From Rubellimicrobium roseum (GTDB lineage Bacteria; Pseudomonadota; Alphaproteobacteria; Rhodobacterales; Rhodobacteraceae): a DNA stretch of 64,000 nt. Below are positions 52,501 through 61,139 of the stretch, in pieces. The stretch is from assembly GCF_006152145.1 (NCBI RefSeq), contig NZ_VDFV01000003.1, positions 182,413-246,412 of the forward strand, in the 5' to 3' direction. Below the pieces are notes generated by a model that saw only the letters and a program-made list of their open reading frames with translations, did not search any database and was not told the DNA's origin. The translations under genes and the position numbers were made by a program. Position 1 is the first letter of the stretch, and each line of letters starts with the position of its first letter.

Positions 52501-52913
52501 GGCTGGCGCTCCTCGCCGCGTGCCTCGCCACGCCGCTTGCCGCGCAGGACACGCTGTCGCTCGACCCGCCCGCCCGCCGCCTCGCGCCCGAGAACGAGGC
52601 CGAGCGTCTGGGCGCGGTCACCTCGGCCTCCGGCGGCATCGTCCGCGTCCTCGACAAGATCATCGGCACCGTCACCGATCTGGAACTGCGCACCGGCGAG
52701 ACGGCCGAGGTCGGTGCCATCTCGGTCACCATGGGCGACTGCCGCTATCCCACGGCCAACCCGGCGGGCGACGCCTATGCGCTGGTCAGCGTCCGCACGC
52801 GAGCCGACGACGCGGCGGTGTTCGAGGGCTGGCTCATCGCCTCGGCCCCCGCGCTCAGCGCCGTCGACCATCCCCGCTACGACGTCTGGGCGCTGCGCTG
52901 CCTTGGCGTCTGA
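52497..52913 (+). CDS. DUF2155 exported protein
   Basis: A 138-residue protein with a short signal peptide (MRLALLAACLATPLAAQ) and the DUF2155 domain: GGIVRVLDKIIGTVTDLELRTGE, VTMGDCRYPTANPAGDAYALVSV, VFEGWLIASAPALSAVDHPRYDVW, and two cysteines (DCRYP and LRCLG) that may pair in the periplasm. The function is unknown, but its fixed position after NDUFA12 and mlaD in many alphaproteobacteria suggests an envelope role. ATG at 52497 overlaps the mlaD stop. Confidence 0.9.
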   Translation: MRLALLAACLATPLAAQDTLSLDPPARRLAPENEAERLGAVTSASGGIVRVLDKIIGTVTDLELRTGETAEVGAISVTMGDCRYPTANPAGDAYALVSVRTRADDAAVFEGWLIASAPALSAVDHPRYDVWALRCLGV

Positions 52914-52933
52914 CGGTGCATCGAAAGCCAAGT

Positions 52934-52958
52934 AGAACGATTTCCCGGCGCAGGCGTT
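52934..52958 (+). promoter_or_regulatory. Candidate EcfG promoter of the small hydrophilic protein
   Basis: AGAAC at 52934-52938 and a perfect CGTT at 52955-52958, 16 nt apart, against the EcfG consensus GGAAC-N16/17-CGTT. It lies 48 bp upstream of the gene at 53006. Confidence 0.5.
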
Positions 52959-53005
52959 GCCCTTTCGTGGGGCATCGCCGGCCCTACGCCGACAGGAGAT
53001 CCTGC

Positions 53006-53185
53006 ATGGCTCAGAAACAGCAAGGCACCGGCCCGGACAACGCCGGCATGAACCGCGACATGGACCGCCACCAGCAGGGCGGCGCGTCCGGCGGCCAAAG
53101 CAACCAGTCGCAGCAGTCCACCGGGCCCGACCGGGACAAGAGCCGCGACGCCGACCAGCAGATCGATCGGGACCAGCAAAGGTAA
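53006..53185 (+). CDS. Small hydrophilic, probably disordered stress-type protein
   Basis: A 59-residue protein made almost entirely of Gln, Asp, Arg, Gly, Ser, Asn and Lys, without any hydrophobic stretch (MAQKQQGTGPDNAGMNRDMD at the start). Such composition is typical of disordered stress proteins of the hydrophilin kind. An AGGAG ribosome-binding site precedes ATG 53006, and an EcfG-like promoter lies 48 bp upstream. I know no named family. It sits alone between the DUF2155 and aat genes, which converge on it. Its coding status rests on the ribosome-binding site, promoter and codon pattern. Confidence 0.75.
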   Translation: MAQKQQGTGPDNAGMNRDMDRHQQGGASGGQSNQSQQSTGPDRDKSRDADQQIDRDQQR

Positions 53186-53242
53186 GCGGTCCCCTCCGTC
53201 CACGAGGTTCGCCGCCGGTCCCGAGGGGCCGGCGGTCGCGCG

Positions 53243-53833
53243 TCAGGGCGTGAAGCGGGCCGTCCGTCGCAGCGCCTCGTCCAGCCGCCGCCGATATTCG
53301 CCCCGACCGATCTCGACCGCGCCCAGAGAGGCGAGATGCGGCGTCAGGAACTGCGTGTCGAACAGCACGAAGCCCCCCGCGCGCAGCCGCCCGATGATAT
53401 GGAACAGCGCCACCTTCGAGGCGTCCGTCCGGCGCGAGAACATGCTTTCCCCGAAGAAGGCCGCGCCGATCGCCACCCCATAGACACCGCCCGCCAGCGC
53501 CTCGCCCTCCCAGACCTCGCAGGAATGTGCCAGACCCCGAGCATGGAGCGCATTGTACAGAGCGGCGATGGTGCCGCTGATCCAGGTCTCGTCCCGCTCG
53601 GCGCAGCCCTGGACCACCCCGTCGAAGTCCGCGTCGAAGCTCACCCGGAAGCGCCCCGACCGCAGCGTCCGCGCCAGACTGCGCGAGACATGGAAGCCGT
53701 CCAGCGGAAAGATCCCGCGCCGCCGGGGATCGACCCAGAACACGTCCGGGTCGCTCCGGCTTTCCGCCATGGGGAAGATGCCCTGACGGTAGCCGTCCAG
53801 AAGGATCTCGGGCGTGAGGTCCTCGCCTCTCAC
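53243..53833 (-). CDS. aat: Leucyl/phenylalanyl-tRNA-protein transferase
   Basis: A 196-residue L/F-transferase that adds Leu or Phe to proteins with N-terminal Arg or Lys, marking them for ClpAP/ClpS degradation. The family core is clear: [84 protein letters not shown], and [16 protein letters not shown] at 53833 overlaps the accC stop (GTGA), so it is translated with accC. Starts further upstream would lie inside accC and are not needed. The clpXP genes are 5 kb away. Confidence 0.95.
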   Translation of the reverse strand: MRGEDLTPEILLDGYRQGIFPMAESRSDPDVFWVDPRRRGIFPLDGFHVSRSLARTLRSGRFRVSFDADFDGVVQGCAERDETWISGTIAALYNALHARGLAHSCEVWEGEALAGGVYGVAIGAAFFGESMFSRRTDASKVALFHIIGRLRAGGFVLFDTQFLTPHLASLGAVEIGRGEYRRRLDEALRRTARFTP

Positions 53834-55185
53834 GTGGGGGCTGCCATCCTTACCTTCAGCCAGCCTTCCAGCCAATGAATGTTGTAGTCCCCTGACCGGA
53901 TCGCCGGATCGTCCGTCAACGCGTCGAAGAGCGGGATCGTCGTGTCGATCCCGTCCACGATCAGCTCGCCCAGGGCCCGCCGCAGCCGCGCGATGGCCTC
54001 GTCGCGATCGCGCCCGTGGACGATCAGCTTGGCAATCAGCGAATCGTAGTAGGGCGGGATCCGGTAGCCGTCGTAGAGAGCCGAATCCATCCGCACGCCC
54101 AGGCCACCCGGCGCGTGATACTGGGTGATCTTGCCGGGCGAGGGCGCGAAGTTGGGCAGCTTCTCGGCGTTGATCCGCACCTCGATGGCATGCCCGTTGA
54201 TCTGCAGATCCTCCTGCCGGAAGGACATCGGCAACCCGCAGGCCACGCGGATCTGCTCGCGCACGAGGTCCACGCCGAAGATCGCCTCCGTGACGGGATG
54301 CTCCACCTGCAGGCGGGTGTTCATCTCGATGAAGTAGAATTCGCCGTTCTCGAACAGGAACTCGATGGTGCCGGCGCCGATGTAGTTGATGCTGGCGACC
54401 GCGTCGGCGCAGATCTTCCCGATCCGGGCGCGCTGCTCGGCCGTGATGACGGGGCCGGGGGCCTCTTCCAGCACCTTCTGGTGCCGGCGCTGCAAGGAGC
54501 AGTCGCGCTCGCCCAGATGGACGGCGTTGCCCTTGCCGTCGCCGAAGACCTGGATCTCGATGTGCCGCGGCGTGGTGAGGTACTTCTCCATGTAGACCTC
54601 GTCGTTCCCGAAGGCCGCCTTGGCCTCCGAGCGCGCGGTCTGGAACGCGACCTCCAGCTCTCCCTCGTCGCGGGCGACCTTCATGCCGCGCCCGCCGCCG
54701 CCCGCCGTGGCCTTGATGATGACCGGGTAGCCGATCTGCTCGGCGACGCGCTTGGCCTCGGCGAGCGCGCCCACGCCGCCGTCCGAGCCCGGCACCACGG
54801 GGATGCCCAGGGCCTTGGCCGTTTCCTTGGCGGTGATCTTGTCGCCCATGATGCGGATGTGCTCCGCCGATGGGCCGATGAAGGTGATGCCGTGATCCTC
54901 GACCGCCTGCACGAAGGCGGCGTTCTCGCTCAGGAACCCGTAGCCCGGATGGATCGCCTGCGCGCCCGTGATCTCGCAGGCCGAGATGATGGCGGGAAAG
55001 CTCAGGTAGCTCTGCCCCGAGGGCGGCGGTCCGATGCAGATCGCCTCGTCGGCCATGCGGACATGCATGGCGTCGGCGTCGGCGGTGGAATGGACGGCGA
55101 CGGACTGGATGCCCATCTCGCGGCAGGCGCGCACGACGCGCAGGGCGATCTCGCCCCGGTTGGCGATCAGGATCTTGTCGAACAT
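53830..55185 (-). CDS. accC: Acetyl-CoA carboxylase biotin carboxylase subunit
   Basis: A 451-residue ATP-grasp biotin carboxylase, which charges AccB-biotin with CO2 in the first step of fatty acid synthesis. It begins [20 protein letters not shown], and the ATP loop [12 protein letters not shown], the [12 protein letters not shown] segment and the catalytic [14 protein letters not shown] follow. The length is exact for AccC. ATG at 55185 is chosen; a GTG at 55194 overlapping the accB stop would add MTT. It lies between accB and aat with short overlaps, so the three form one operon. Confidence 0.97.
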   Translation of the reverse strand: MFDKILIANRGEIALRVVRACREMGIQSVAVHSTADADAMHVRMADEAICIGPPPSGQSYLSFPAIISACEITGAQAIHPGYGFLSENAAFVQAVEDHGITFIGPSAEHIRIMGDKITAKETAKALGIPVVPGSDGGVGALAEAKRVAEQIGYPVIIKATAGGGGRGMKVARDEGELEVAFQTARSEAKAAFGNDEVYMEKYLTTPRHIEIQVFGDGKGNAVHLGERDCSLQRRHQKVLEEAPGPVITAEQRARIGKICADAVASINYIGAGTIEFLFENGEFYFIEMNTRLQVEHPVTEAIFGVDLVREQIRVACGLPMSFRQEDLQINGHAIEVRINAEKLPNFAPSPGKITQYHAPGGLGVRMDSALYDGYRIPPYYDSLIAKLIVHGRDRDEAIARLRRALGELIVDGIDTTIPLFDALTDDPAIRSGDYNIHWLEGWLKVRMAAPT

Positions 55186-55190
55186 CGTGG

Positions 55191-55685
55191 TCACTCGATG
55201 ATCATCAGGGGGGCGCCGTATTCCACGGGCGCCCCGTCCTCGACGAGGATGCGCTTGACCACCCCGGCATGGGGCGCGGGGATCTGGTTCATGGTCTTCA
55301 TGGCCTCGATGATGAGCAGCGTGTCGCCGCCCTTCACCGTCTGCCCGACCGACACGAAGGGGGCCGTGCCCGGCTCGGCCTGGAGATACACCGTTCCCAC
55401 CATGGGCGAGGTGACGGCGCCGGGATGCGACGCCGGATCGCCGCTGCCGACAGCAGGGACCGCGACGGCCGCGGGCGCCGCGGCGGCCTGCGCCAGCGGC
55501 TGGGGCGCGACGGGCGCCGGAGCGGCCTGCAGCACCACGCCCCCACGCGTCACGCGGACGTTGAGCCGATCGTTGTCGGCCCATTCACGCTTGACCTCGA
55601 CCTCGTTGAGGTCGTGGGCCCGAAGCAGCTCGGCCAAGGCCCGGATGAAGCTCACGTCGCCGTCATGGGTGTGATTGTCGCTCAT
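55191..55685 (-). CDS. accB: Biotin carboxyl carrier protein of acetyl-CoA carboxylase
   Basis: A 164-residue AccB. The N-terminal helix region ([21 protein letters not shown]) and an Ala/Pro-rich swinging linker (52-90) precede the biotinyl domain. The biotin-accepting lysine is Lys 130 in [11 protein letters not shown], and the domain begins [17 protein letters not shown] at 55685 gives the standard short N-terminus. It is the first gene of the accB-accC-aat operon. About 120 bp separate it from the end of the unknown gene upstream on the same strand. Confidence 0.96.
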   Translation of the reverse strand: MSDNHTHDGDVSFIRALAELLRAHDLNEVEVKREWADNDRLNVRVTRGGVVLQAAPAPVAPQPLAQAAAAPAAVAVPAVGSGDPASHPGAVTSPMVGTVYLQAEPGTAPFVSVGQTVKGGDTLLIIEAMKTMNQIPAPHAGVVKRILVEDGAPVEYGAPLMIIE

Positions 55686-55806
55686 GAAGTGCCTTTCGCC
55701 TCGTCCTTGCTCGCTGGCCGTCCCTTGGACCAATGGACGGAATCGGCCACCCGGATGACACCGGGAGCCGCAAACCGTTCGTTTGGCGCTTATAAGCGAA
55801 GCCGTT

Positions 55807-56250
55807 CTAGGTGGAAAGCCGCGACGACGCGGCGTCCGGGCCCAGGTCTTGCACCTCGCCGTGGGCTTTCGAGGACCCGTCCTGCGCACCGTTCTCCGCC
55901 CCAGCGGCGCAGGACGGCACCGATCCGCCGGACGCGGCGATGTTCCCGGTCCTGTCCGGCCGGTCGGCCGGCAGCATCGGAATGCCCCACGGCTTGAGCA
56001 CGCGTTGCGGCTCGCCCCGGCGCGACGCCGGAGCCTCGGGCGGGGCCCGCCCCGCCTCGGTGGCGGCGCTCATGCCCAGCAGCGAACGCGCGAGCCAGCC
56101 GCTCTGGAACGACGAGGCAGGGGCCACGACCGGTCCCTGCGCCAGCCCCGGCGGCGGCGCGATGATCCGGGCGCTAGCGGCGGCATCGGCAGCGGGCCTC
56201 AGATCGACCTCTGGTCGCGGCGCAAGCATTGACGGATTCGAAATCTCCAT
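55807..56250 (-). CDS. Hypothetical protein, Ala/Pro/Ser-rich
   Basis: A 147-residue protein I do not recognise. It has no signal peptide or membrane helix. Composition is Ala, Pro, Ser and Arg rich with a short hydrophobic patch (SGWLARSLLGMSAA) in the middle and a possibly conserved RVLKPWGIPMLP block near residue 94. ATG at 56250 has a strong AGGAG ribosome-binding site upstream, which supports expression. It is divergent from the ScfR-type regulator, and the two share a 150-bp intergenic region with an inverted repeat. Regulation by that protein is a reasonable guess. Confidence 0.6.
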   Translation of the reverse strand: MEISNPSMLAPRPEVDLRPAADAAASARIIAPPPGLAQGPVVAPASSFQSGWLARSLLGMSAATEAGRAPPEAPASRRGEPQRVLKPWGIPMLPADRPDRTGNIAASGGSVPSCAAGAENGAQDGSSKAHGEVQDLGPDAASSRLST

Positions 56251-56301
56251 GACGGAACTCCTACGGACGAACACCCTGTGACCTCGCCGTTAGCAGCCGT
56301 C

Positions 56302-56350
56302 TCTTAACGCGCGGTTAACGCCCGTCATGATCTGTCAACTCGCGTTAAGA
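56302..56350. promoter_or_regulatory. 10-bp inverted repeat, candidate regulator site
   Basis: TCTTAACGCG (56302-56311) and CGCGTTAAGA (56341-56350) are exact complements 29 bp apart, and a further GGTTAACG lies between. The site falls in the divergent promoter region of the ScfR-type regulator and the hypothetical gene. It does not match the TTTGCAAA motif reported for the relative PccR. Confidence 0.5.
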
Positions 56351-56402
56351 CATGGTAAATCCTGTAAAGGCCGGGCGGTGCCGGCCCAGGGGAGGACGCC
56401 AG

Positions 56403-57677
56403 ATGGCCGAGCGGCAGCCCACCGGCCTCCGCATCCGCGAGCGGCGGCAAGAGCGCGGGCTCCGGCAGGCCGACCTCGCGACCAGCGTCGGCATCTCGCC
56501 CTCCTACCTCAACCTGATCGAGCACGGCCGCCGCCGCATCGGTGGCAAGCTGCTCGCCGACATCGCGCGGGCGCTCGACCTCGATCCGGCGGCCTTGGGC
56601 GAGGGGCCCGACATGGGCCGCCTCCGCTCGCTCCGGGCCGCCGTGGCGGGCCTCGACGACAAGGCGCGCACCTTGCCCGAGCTATCGCGGGCGCAGGACT
56701 TCGCGGACCGCTTCCCGGGCTGGGCCGCTCTCGTCGGCCTGCAAGCCGCGCGGATCGAGTCGCTGGAGCGGCGCGTGATCGAGCTTTCGGAGCGGCTCAG
56801 CCACGACCACGATCTGGCGCAGGCGCTGCATCAGGTGATTTCGGGCGTGACCGCCATCCGCGCCTCCTCGGGCATCCTGGCCGAGAACCCCGACCTCGAT
56901 CGCGACTGGCAGGGGCGCTTCCTTCACAACATCCTGGCGGACAGCGAGGCCTTGGCCAAGGCGAGCCGGTCGCTGGCGCGGTTCCTGGAGGCGCCCGAGC
57001 GTGCGGCGTCCCTCGCGCTCTCCCCGCAGGAGGAGGCCGAGCGCTGGCTCGACGCCTGCGACCACCACCTGCCCGAGGTCGAGGCGGGCCGGCCGCTGAC
57101 GGATCTGCCCGAGGGCGCCGCGGGGGAGGTTCTGCGCGCCTGGGCCGAACGCTACGCCGCCGACGCCGCCACCCTGCCGCTTGGTCCTTTCGCCGAGGCG
57201 GCAATGGCCGAGGGCCACCACCCCGTCCGGCTCGCCCGTCGCTTCGGCGTGCCTCTGGCGCAGGTGTTCCGCCGGCTGGCGGCGCTGCCGGCAGGTCAGG
57301 GGCACCCGGCAACCGGCCTCGTCATCGGCGATGCGAGCGGCACCCTGATCCATCTCAAGGCGCTGGACGGGCTCGCGCTGCCCCGCACAGGCGGCTGTCC
57401 CCTCTGGCCGGTCTTCGAGGCTTCGGCCCAGCCCGGCCGCGGGCTGCGGGCCTATGCGGCGCTGCCGGGGCAGGGGGCGCCGCGCCTTCTCTGCCACGCC
57501 GTCGCCGCTCCGCGCGAGGAGCCGGACTGGGATGCGCCCCCGCGGATCGAGACGACCATGCTCCTCACCGCCGCCCCGCCCGAGCCCGCTCCGGGCGACC
57601 GGCTCGTGGGCCTGACCTGCCGCCTCTGCCCGCGCGCGGCCTGCCCGGCGCGACGCGAGCCATCCATCTTGGGCTAA
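56403..57677 (+). CDS. ScfR-family (short-chain fatty acyl-CoA) XRE transcriptional regulator
   Basis: A 424-residue regulator. Residues 5-65 form an XRE helix-turn-helix (RQADLATSVGISPSYLNLIEHGRRRI). Residues 200-300 are a degraded M78-peptidase-like region (HPVRLARRFGVPLAQVFRRLAAL). The C-terminal DUF2083/ScfR domain has GGCPLWPVFEASAQPGR and the cysteine cluster CRLCPRAACPARRE. Relatives such as PccR and RamB sense acyl-CoA esters and control acetate or propionate metabolism. ATG at 56403 follows GGGGAGGACG. The receiver gene begins about 75 bp downstream on the same strand. Malate synthase, a typical target type, is far away. Confidence 0.88.
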   Translation: MAERQPTGLRIRERRQERGLRQADLATSVGISPSYLNLIEHGRRRIGGKLLADIARALDLDPAALGEGPDMGRLRSLRAAVAGLDDKARTLPELSRAQDFADRFPGWAALVGLQAARIESLERRVIELSERLSHDHDLAQALHQVISGVTAIRASSGILAENPDLDRDWQGRFLHNILADSEALAKASRSLARFLEAPERAASLALSPQEEAERWLDACDHHLPEVEAGRPLTDLPEGAAGEVLRAWAERYAADAATLPLGPFAEAAMAEGHHPVRLARRFGVPLAQVFRRLAALPAGQGHPATGLVIGDASGTLIHLKALDGLALPRTGGCPLWPVFEASAQPGRGLRAYAALPGQGAPRLLCHAVAAPREEPDWDAPPRIETTMLLTAAPPEPAPGDRLVGLTCRLCPRAACPARREPSILG

Positions 57678-57750
57678 GACGTTCGGCTCCTTTGACTCTG
57701 GACCAGCGCCCCGCGATACTCGGCCGGCCCGAGGCCTGGGGAGGAGACCT

Positions 57751-58119
57751 GTGGGACGTCGCGTGCTGCTCATCGAGGATGAGCCCAACATCATCGAGGC
57801 CCTGAGCTTCATCCTGACGCGCGACGGCTGGACGGTGCACACGCATTCGGACGGAACGACGGCGGCCGCGCGGGTGCGGACGGGTTCGCCCGAGGTCGTG
57901 GTCCTTGACGCCATGTTGCCGGGCCGCTCGGGGTTCGACATCCTGCGCGAGCTGCGCGCCGACCCCTCCACCGCCGCGGTCCCGGTGCTGATGCTCACCG
58001 CGCGGGGGCAGGAGAGGGATCGCGACCTCGCGCTGCGCCTGGGCGCCACCGAGTTCATGACCAAGCCCTTCGCCAACGCCGAGGTGCTGGCCGAGGTGCG
58101 GCGGCTCGCAGGGGGCTGA
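57751..58119 (+). CDS. Single-domain response regulator (receiver only)
   Basis: A 122-residue stand-alone receiver. The phospho-acceptor is Asp 53 (VVVLDAMLPGRSG), the acidic pair is Glu 9-Asp 10 (LLIEDEPN), the switch Thr is in MLTARGQ, and Lys 105 lies in EFMTKPFANAEV. There is no DNA-binding or enzymatic output domain. GTG at 57751 follows GGGGAGGAG. The next two genes follow at once (58121 and 58387), forming a unit with a transporter-kinase. It probably works as a phosphate sink, relay or protein-interaction switch for that kinase, as CheY or DivK do. Confidence 0.92.
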   Translation: MGRRVLLIEDEPNIIEALSFILTRDGWTVHTHSDGTTAAARVRTGSPEVVVLDAMLPGRSGFDILRELRADPSTAAVPVLMLTARGQERDRDLALRLGATEFMTKPFANAEVLAEVRRLAGG

Positions 58120-58120
58120 G

Positions 58121-58390
58121 ATGGCGCGGCCCCGCCGGCCCCTCTTCCTGCGCCCCGCAAGCTACCGCCAGCGCCGCCTGCGCGATGCCGCGCGTCTCCT
58201 GCCTGTGCTGGGGATCGCGCTCTTCCTCGTGCCGCTCCTCTGGACGCCCTCCGACGAATCCGGCGGCGTCAGCAACTCGGGCGCGCTCCTGTTCGTCTTC
58301 GGAGTCTGGACGGGGCTGATCGTGGCGGCGCATGTCCTGTCGCGCATCCTCCGGCTCGACGCCGGCGAGGACCGGGACGAGCCGCCGTGA
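58121..58390 (+). CDS. Small two-helix membrane protein in the sensor operon
   Basis: An 89-residue protein with a basic N-terminus and two hydrophobic helices (about 26-42, LLPVLGIALFLVPLLW, and 56-75, LLFVFGVWTGLIVAAHVL), ending acidic. I know no named family. It starts one base after the receiver stop, and its own stop overlaps the kinase GTG (GTGA). Small two-helix proteins also accompany solute:sodium symporters, so this could be a subunit of the transporter half of the kinase. That is inference from layout. Confidence 0.8.
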   Translation: MARPRRPLFLRPASYRQRRLRDAARLLPVLGIALFLVPLLWTPSDESGGVSNSGALLFVFGVWTGLIVAAHVLSRILRLDAGEDRDEPP

Positions 58391-61074
58391 TCCTGACCTT
58401 CAACATCCTCGTCGCGGTGTCGCTGGGCTACGTGGCGATGCTCTTCGCAGTGGCCTTCGCGGCGGACCGGCGCGCACGGGCAGGGCGCGGGGGCTGGCTG
58501 CGCTCGCCACTCATCTACACGCTGTCGCTGTCGATCTACTGCACCGCCTGGACCTTCTACGGCGCGGTGGGATACGCGGCGCGCTCGGGCCTCGAATACC
58601 TGACGATCTACCTGGGCCCCAGCCTCGTGGTGATCGGCTGGTGGTGGCTCCTGCGCAAGCTCGTCCGCATCGCCCGGGTCCAGCGCATCACCTCCATCGC
58701 GGACCTCGTGTCCTCGCGCTTCGGCAAGTCGCCCTGGATCGGGGCCGTCGTGACGCTGATCGCCGTGGCAGGGGTCACGCCCTACATCGCGCTCCAGCTC
58801 CAGTCGATCTCGCTCACCTTCGCGGCCTTCATCGAGGGCATGGACGGCGGGATGGACGTGGACTTCGTGGCGCTCTGGACCGCGATCGGCCTCGCGCTCT
58901 TCACCACCCTCTTCGGCACGCGCAACCTCGACCCGTCGGAGCGGCACCACGGTATCGTCATGGCCGTCGCCGTGGAGGCGGTGGTCAAGCTTTTCGCCCT
59001 TCTGGGCGTGGGGGTCTTCGTGGTCTGGGGCCTGGGCGGCGGGATCGCAGGGACGCTCGCGCGGATCGATGCGTCACCCATCCCGATGTGGCAGGGCGAG
59101 GGCGGGCGCTGGGTGGGCCTGACGGCGCTCTCGGCGGCGGCCTTCCTGACACTGCCGCGCATGTTCCACGTCCTCGTGGTCGAGAACGACGACGACCGCC
59201 ATCTCGCCGTCGCGAGCTGGGCCTTCCCGCTCTATGTCCTGCTGATGAGCCTCTTCGTCGTCCCCATCGCCGTGGTGGGCCTCGAACGGCTGCCCGAGGG
59301 CTCGAACCCCGACCTCTTCGTGCTGGCCCTGCCCATCTCCGAGGGGCACGGGGGCCTCGCGCTCCTCGCTTTCCTGGGCGGCTTCTCCTCGGCTACCTCC
59401 ATGGTGATCGTGGCGACCATCGCGCTCGCGACCATGGTCTCGAACCACATCGTGGCCCCGCTCTGGCTCTCGGTGCGCGGCCCCGACGAGGTCGCGCGGG
59501 ACCTGCGGGGGACAATCCTCCTCGCGCGGCGGGTCTCGGTCGCGGCGGTGCTGGCGCTGGGCTACGTCTACTTCCAATACACCGGCTCGGGCGTGGCGCT
59601 CAGCTCCATCGGGCTCATCGCCTTCGCGGGTGTGGCGCAGATTCTCCCGGCCATGCTGGGGGGCATCACCTGGCGCGGCGCCACGGCCAAGGGCGCGGGC
59701 GCGGGGCTTCTCCTCGGGGCCGCCGTCTGGGCCTGGACGCTGTTCCTGCCCTCCTTCGGCACCGCCATCATCCCGCAGCCGGTCTTGGACCAGGGTCCTT
59801 GGGGACTCGCGTGGCTTCGCCCCCGCGCGCTCTTCGGGATCGAGGGCCTCGATCCGCTCCTCCACGCCGTGCTCTGGTCGCTGCTCCTCAACGCGGCGGC
59901 CTTCGGGCTGGTCTCGATCCTGACCTTCCCCAATCCGCTCGAACGGCTGCAAGGGGCGCAGTTCGTCAACGTCTTCGACCAGACCGGCCCCGCCCGCACC
60001 TGGTCGCGCAGCGGCGCCGAGGTCGAGGACCTTCTCGTGCTGGCTCAGCGCGTGGTGGGCCATGAGACCGCGCTCGACCTCTTCCAGGCCGAGGCGGAGG
60101 AGCAGGGCAAGTCCGGCCACCTGCCCGACGCTACGCCCGGCTTCCTCCAGCGGCTGGAGCGCGAGCTGGCGGGCTCGGTAGGCGCGGCGGCGGCCCATGC
60201 GCTGGTGGGCCAGTTCGTGCAGGGGCCGGGCCTGTCGGTCGGCGACCTCATGGCCGTGGCGGACGAGGCCGCGCAGATCCTCGAATACTCCGCCCGCCTC
60301 GAGGCCAAGTCCGCCGAGCAGGAGCGCACCGCCCGCGCCCTGCGCGAGGCCAACGACAAGCTGACCCAGCTCGCCCGCCAGAAGGACGCCTTCCTGAGCC
60401 GCATCAGCCACGAACTGCGCACTCCGATGACCTCCATCCGCTCCTTCTCCTCCATCCTGCAGGAGGAGGGCCTCACCCCCGCCGAGGCGCGGCGCTTCGC
60501 CGGGATCGTCGAGGCCGAGGCGCATCGCATGACCCGGCTGCTCGACGACCTGCTCGACCTGTCGGTGCTGCGCGACGGGCAGGTGACGCTCGAGCGGCAG
60601 GAGGGGACGCTCGCCGAGGTCATCGACCGCTCGCTGCTCTCGGCGGGGGCCCTGAAGGGGGACCTTGCGGTGCTGCGCGACCCCGCAGCCGAGGCGCTGC
60701 CCGTGGTCACCGACCTCGACCGGCTGGCGCAGGTCTTCATCAACCTCGTCTCGAACGCCCGCAAGTACTGCGATGCCGACCGGCCCGAGCTGCGCATCGC
60801 CGTCCAGCGACGGGGGCCGCAGGTGATCGTGGACTTCGTGGATAACGGCAGCGGCATCCCCGCGCCCGAGCGCGAGGTGATCTTCGAATCCTTCGCCCGC
60901 CTGTCCGGCCGCCGGGCCGGAACGGTTGCTCCCAGCGGCGCAGGCCTGGGCCTCGCCATCTGCCGCGAGATCATGAGCCTGCTCGGGGGATCGATCACCT
61001 ACCTGCCGGGGCAGGGCGGCGCGGCCTTCCGCGTGACCTTCCCCCAGGGCGTCGCGGCGGCGGCCGCCGAGTGA
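58387..61074 (+). CDS. Na+/solute symporter-histidine kinase fusion (CbrA/CrbS-like)
   Basis: An 895-residue sensor. Residues 1-500 form about thirteen helices of the sodium:solute symporter family (SIYCTAWTFYGAVGYAARSG, DLVSSRFGKSPWIG, GTRNLDPSERHHG, GGFSSATSMVIVATIAL). A STAC-like linker and a coiled coil (LEAKSAEQERTARALREAND) follow, then the HisKA domain with His 675 in SHELRTPMTSIRSF, N-box NLVSNARKYC, G1 DNGSGIP and G2 GAGLGLAI. Relatives sense nutrients such as histidine or acetate. GTG at 58387 overlaps the small membrane gene. The cognate regulator is probably the receiver-only protein at 57751. Confidence 0.94.
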   Translation: MILTFNILVAVSLGYVAMLFAVAFAADRRARAGRGGWLRSPLIYTLSLSIYCTAWTFYGAVGYAARSGLEYLTIYLGPSLVVIGWWWLLRKLVRIARVQRITSIADLVSSRFGKSPWIGAVVTLIAVAGVTPYIALQLQSISLTFAAFIEGMDGGMDVDFVALWTAIGLALFTTLFGTRNLDPSERHHGIVMAVAVEAVVKLFALLGVGVFVVWGLGGGIAGTLARIDASPIPMWQGEGGRWVGLTALSAAAFLTLPRMFHVLVVENDDDRHLAVASWAFPLYVLLMSLFVVPIAVVGLERLPEGSNPDLFVLALPISEGHGGLALLAFLGGFSSATSMVIVATIALATMVSNHIVAPLWLSVRGPDEVARDLRGTILLARRVSVAAVLALGYVYFQYTGSGVALSSIGLIAFAGVAQILPAMLGGITWRGATAKGAGAGLLLGAAVWAWTLFLPSFGTAIIPQPVLDQGPWGLAWLRPRALFGIEGLDPLLHAVLWSLLLNAAAFGLVSILTFPNPLERLQGAQFVNVFDQTGPARTWSRSGAEVEDLLVLAQRVVGHETALDLFQAEAEEQGKSGHLPDATPGFLQRLERELAGSVGAAAAHALVGQFVQGPGLSVGDLMAVADEAAQILEYSARLEAKSAEQERTARALREANDKLTQLARQKDAFLSRISHELRTPMTSIRSFSSILQEEGLTPAEARRFAGIVEAEAHRMTRLLDDLLDLSVLRDGQVTLERQEGTLAEVIDRSLLSAGALKGDLAVLRDPAAEALPVVTDLDRLAQVFINLVSNARKYCDADRPELRIAVQRRGPQVIVDFVDNGSGIPAPEREVIFESFARLSGRRAGTVAPSGAGLGLAICREIMSLLGGSITYLPGQGGAAFRVTFPQGVAAAAAE

Positions 61075-61139
61075 GCGCGTTAACCAAACCTTAGGTCGAA
61101 TCGGCTAGGCTGGTCCTGTCGGAAAAGGGAACGGACCTC

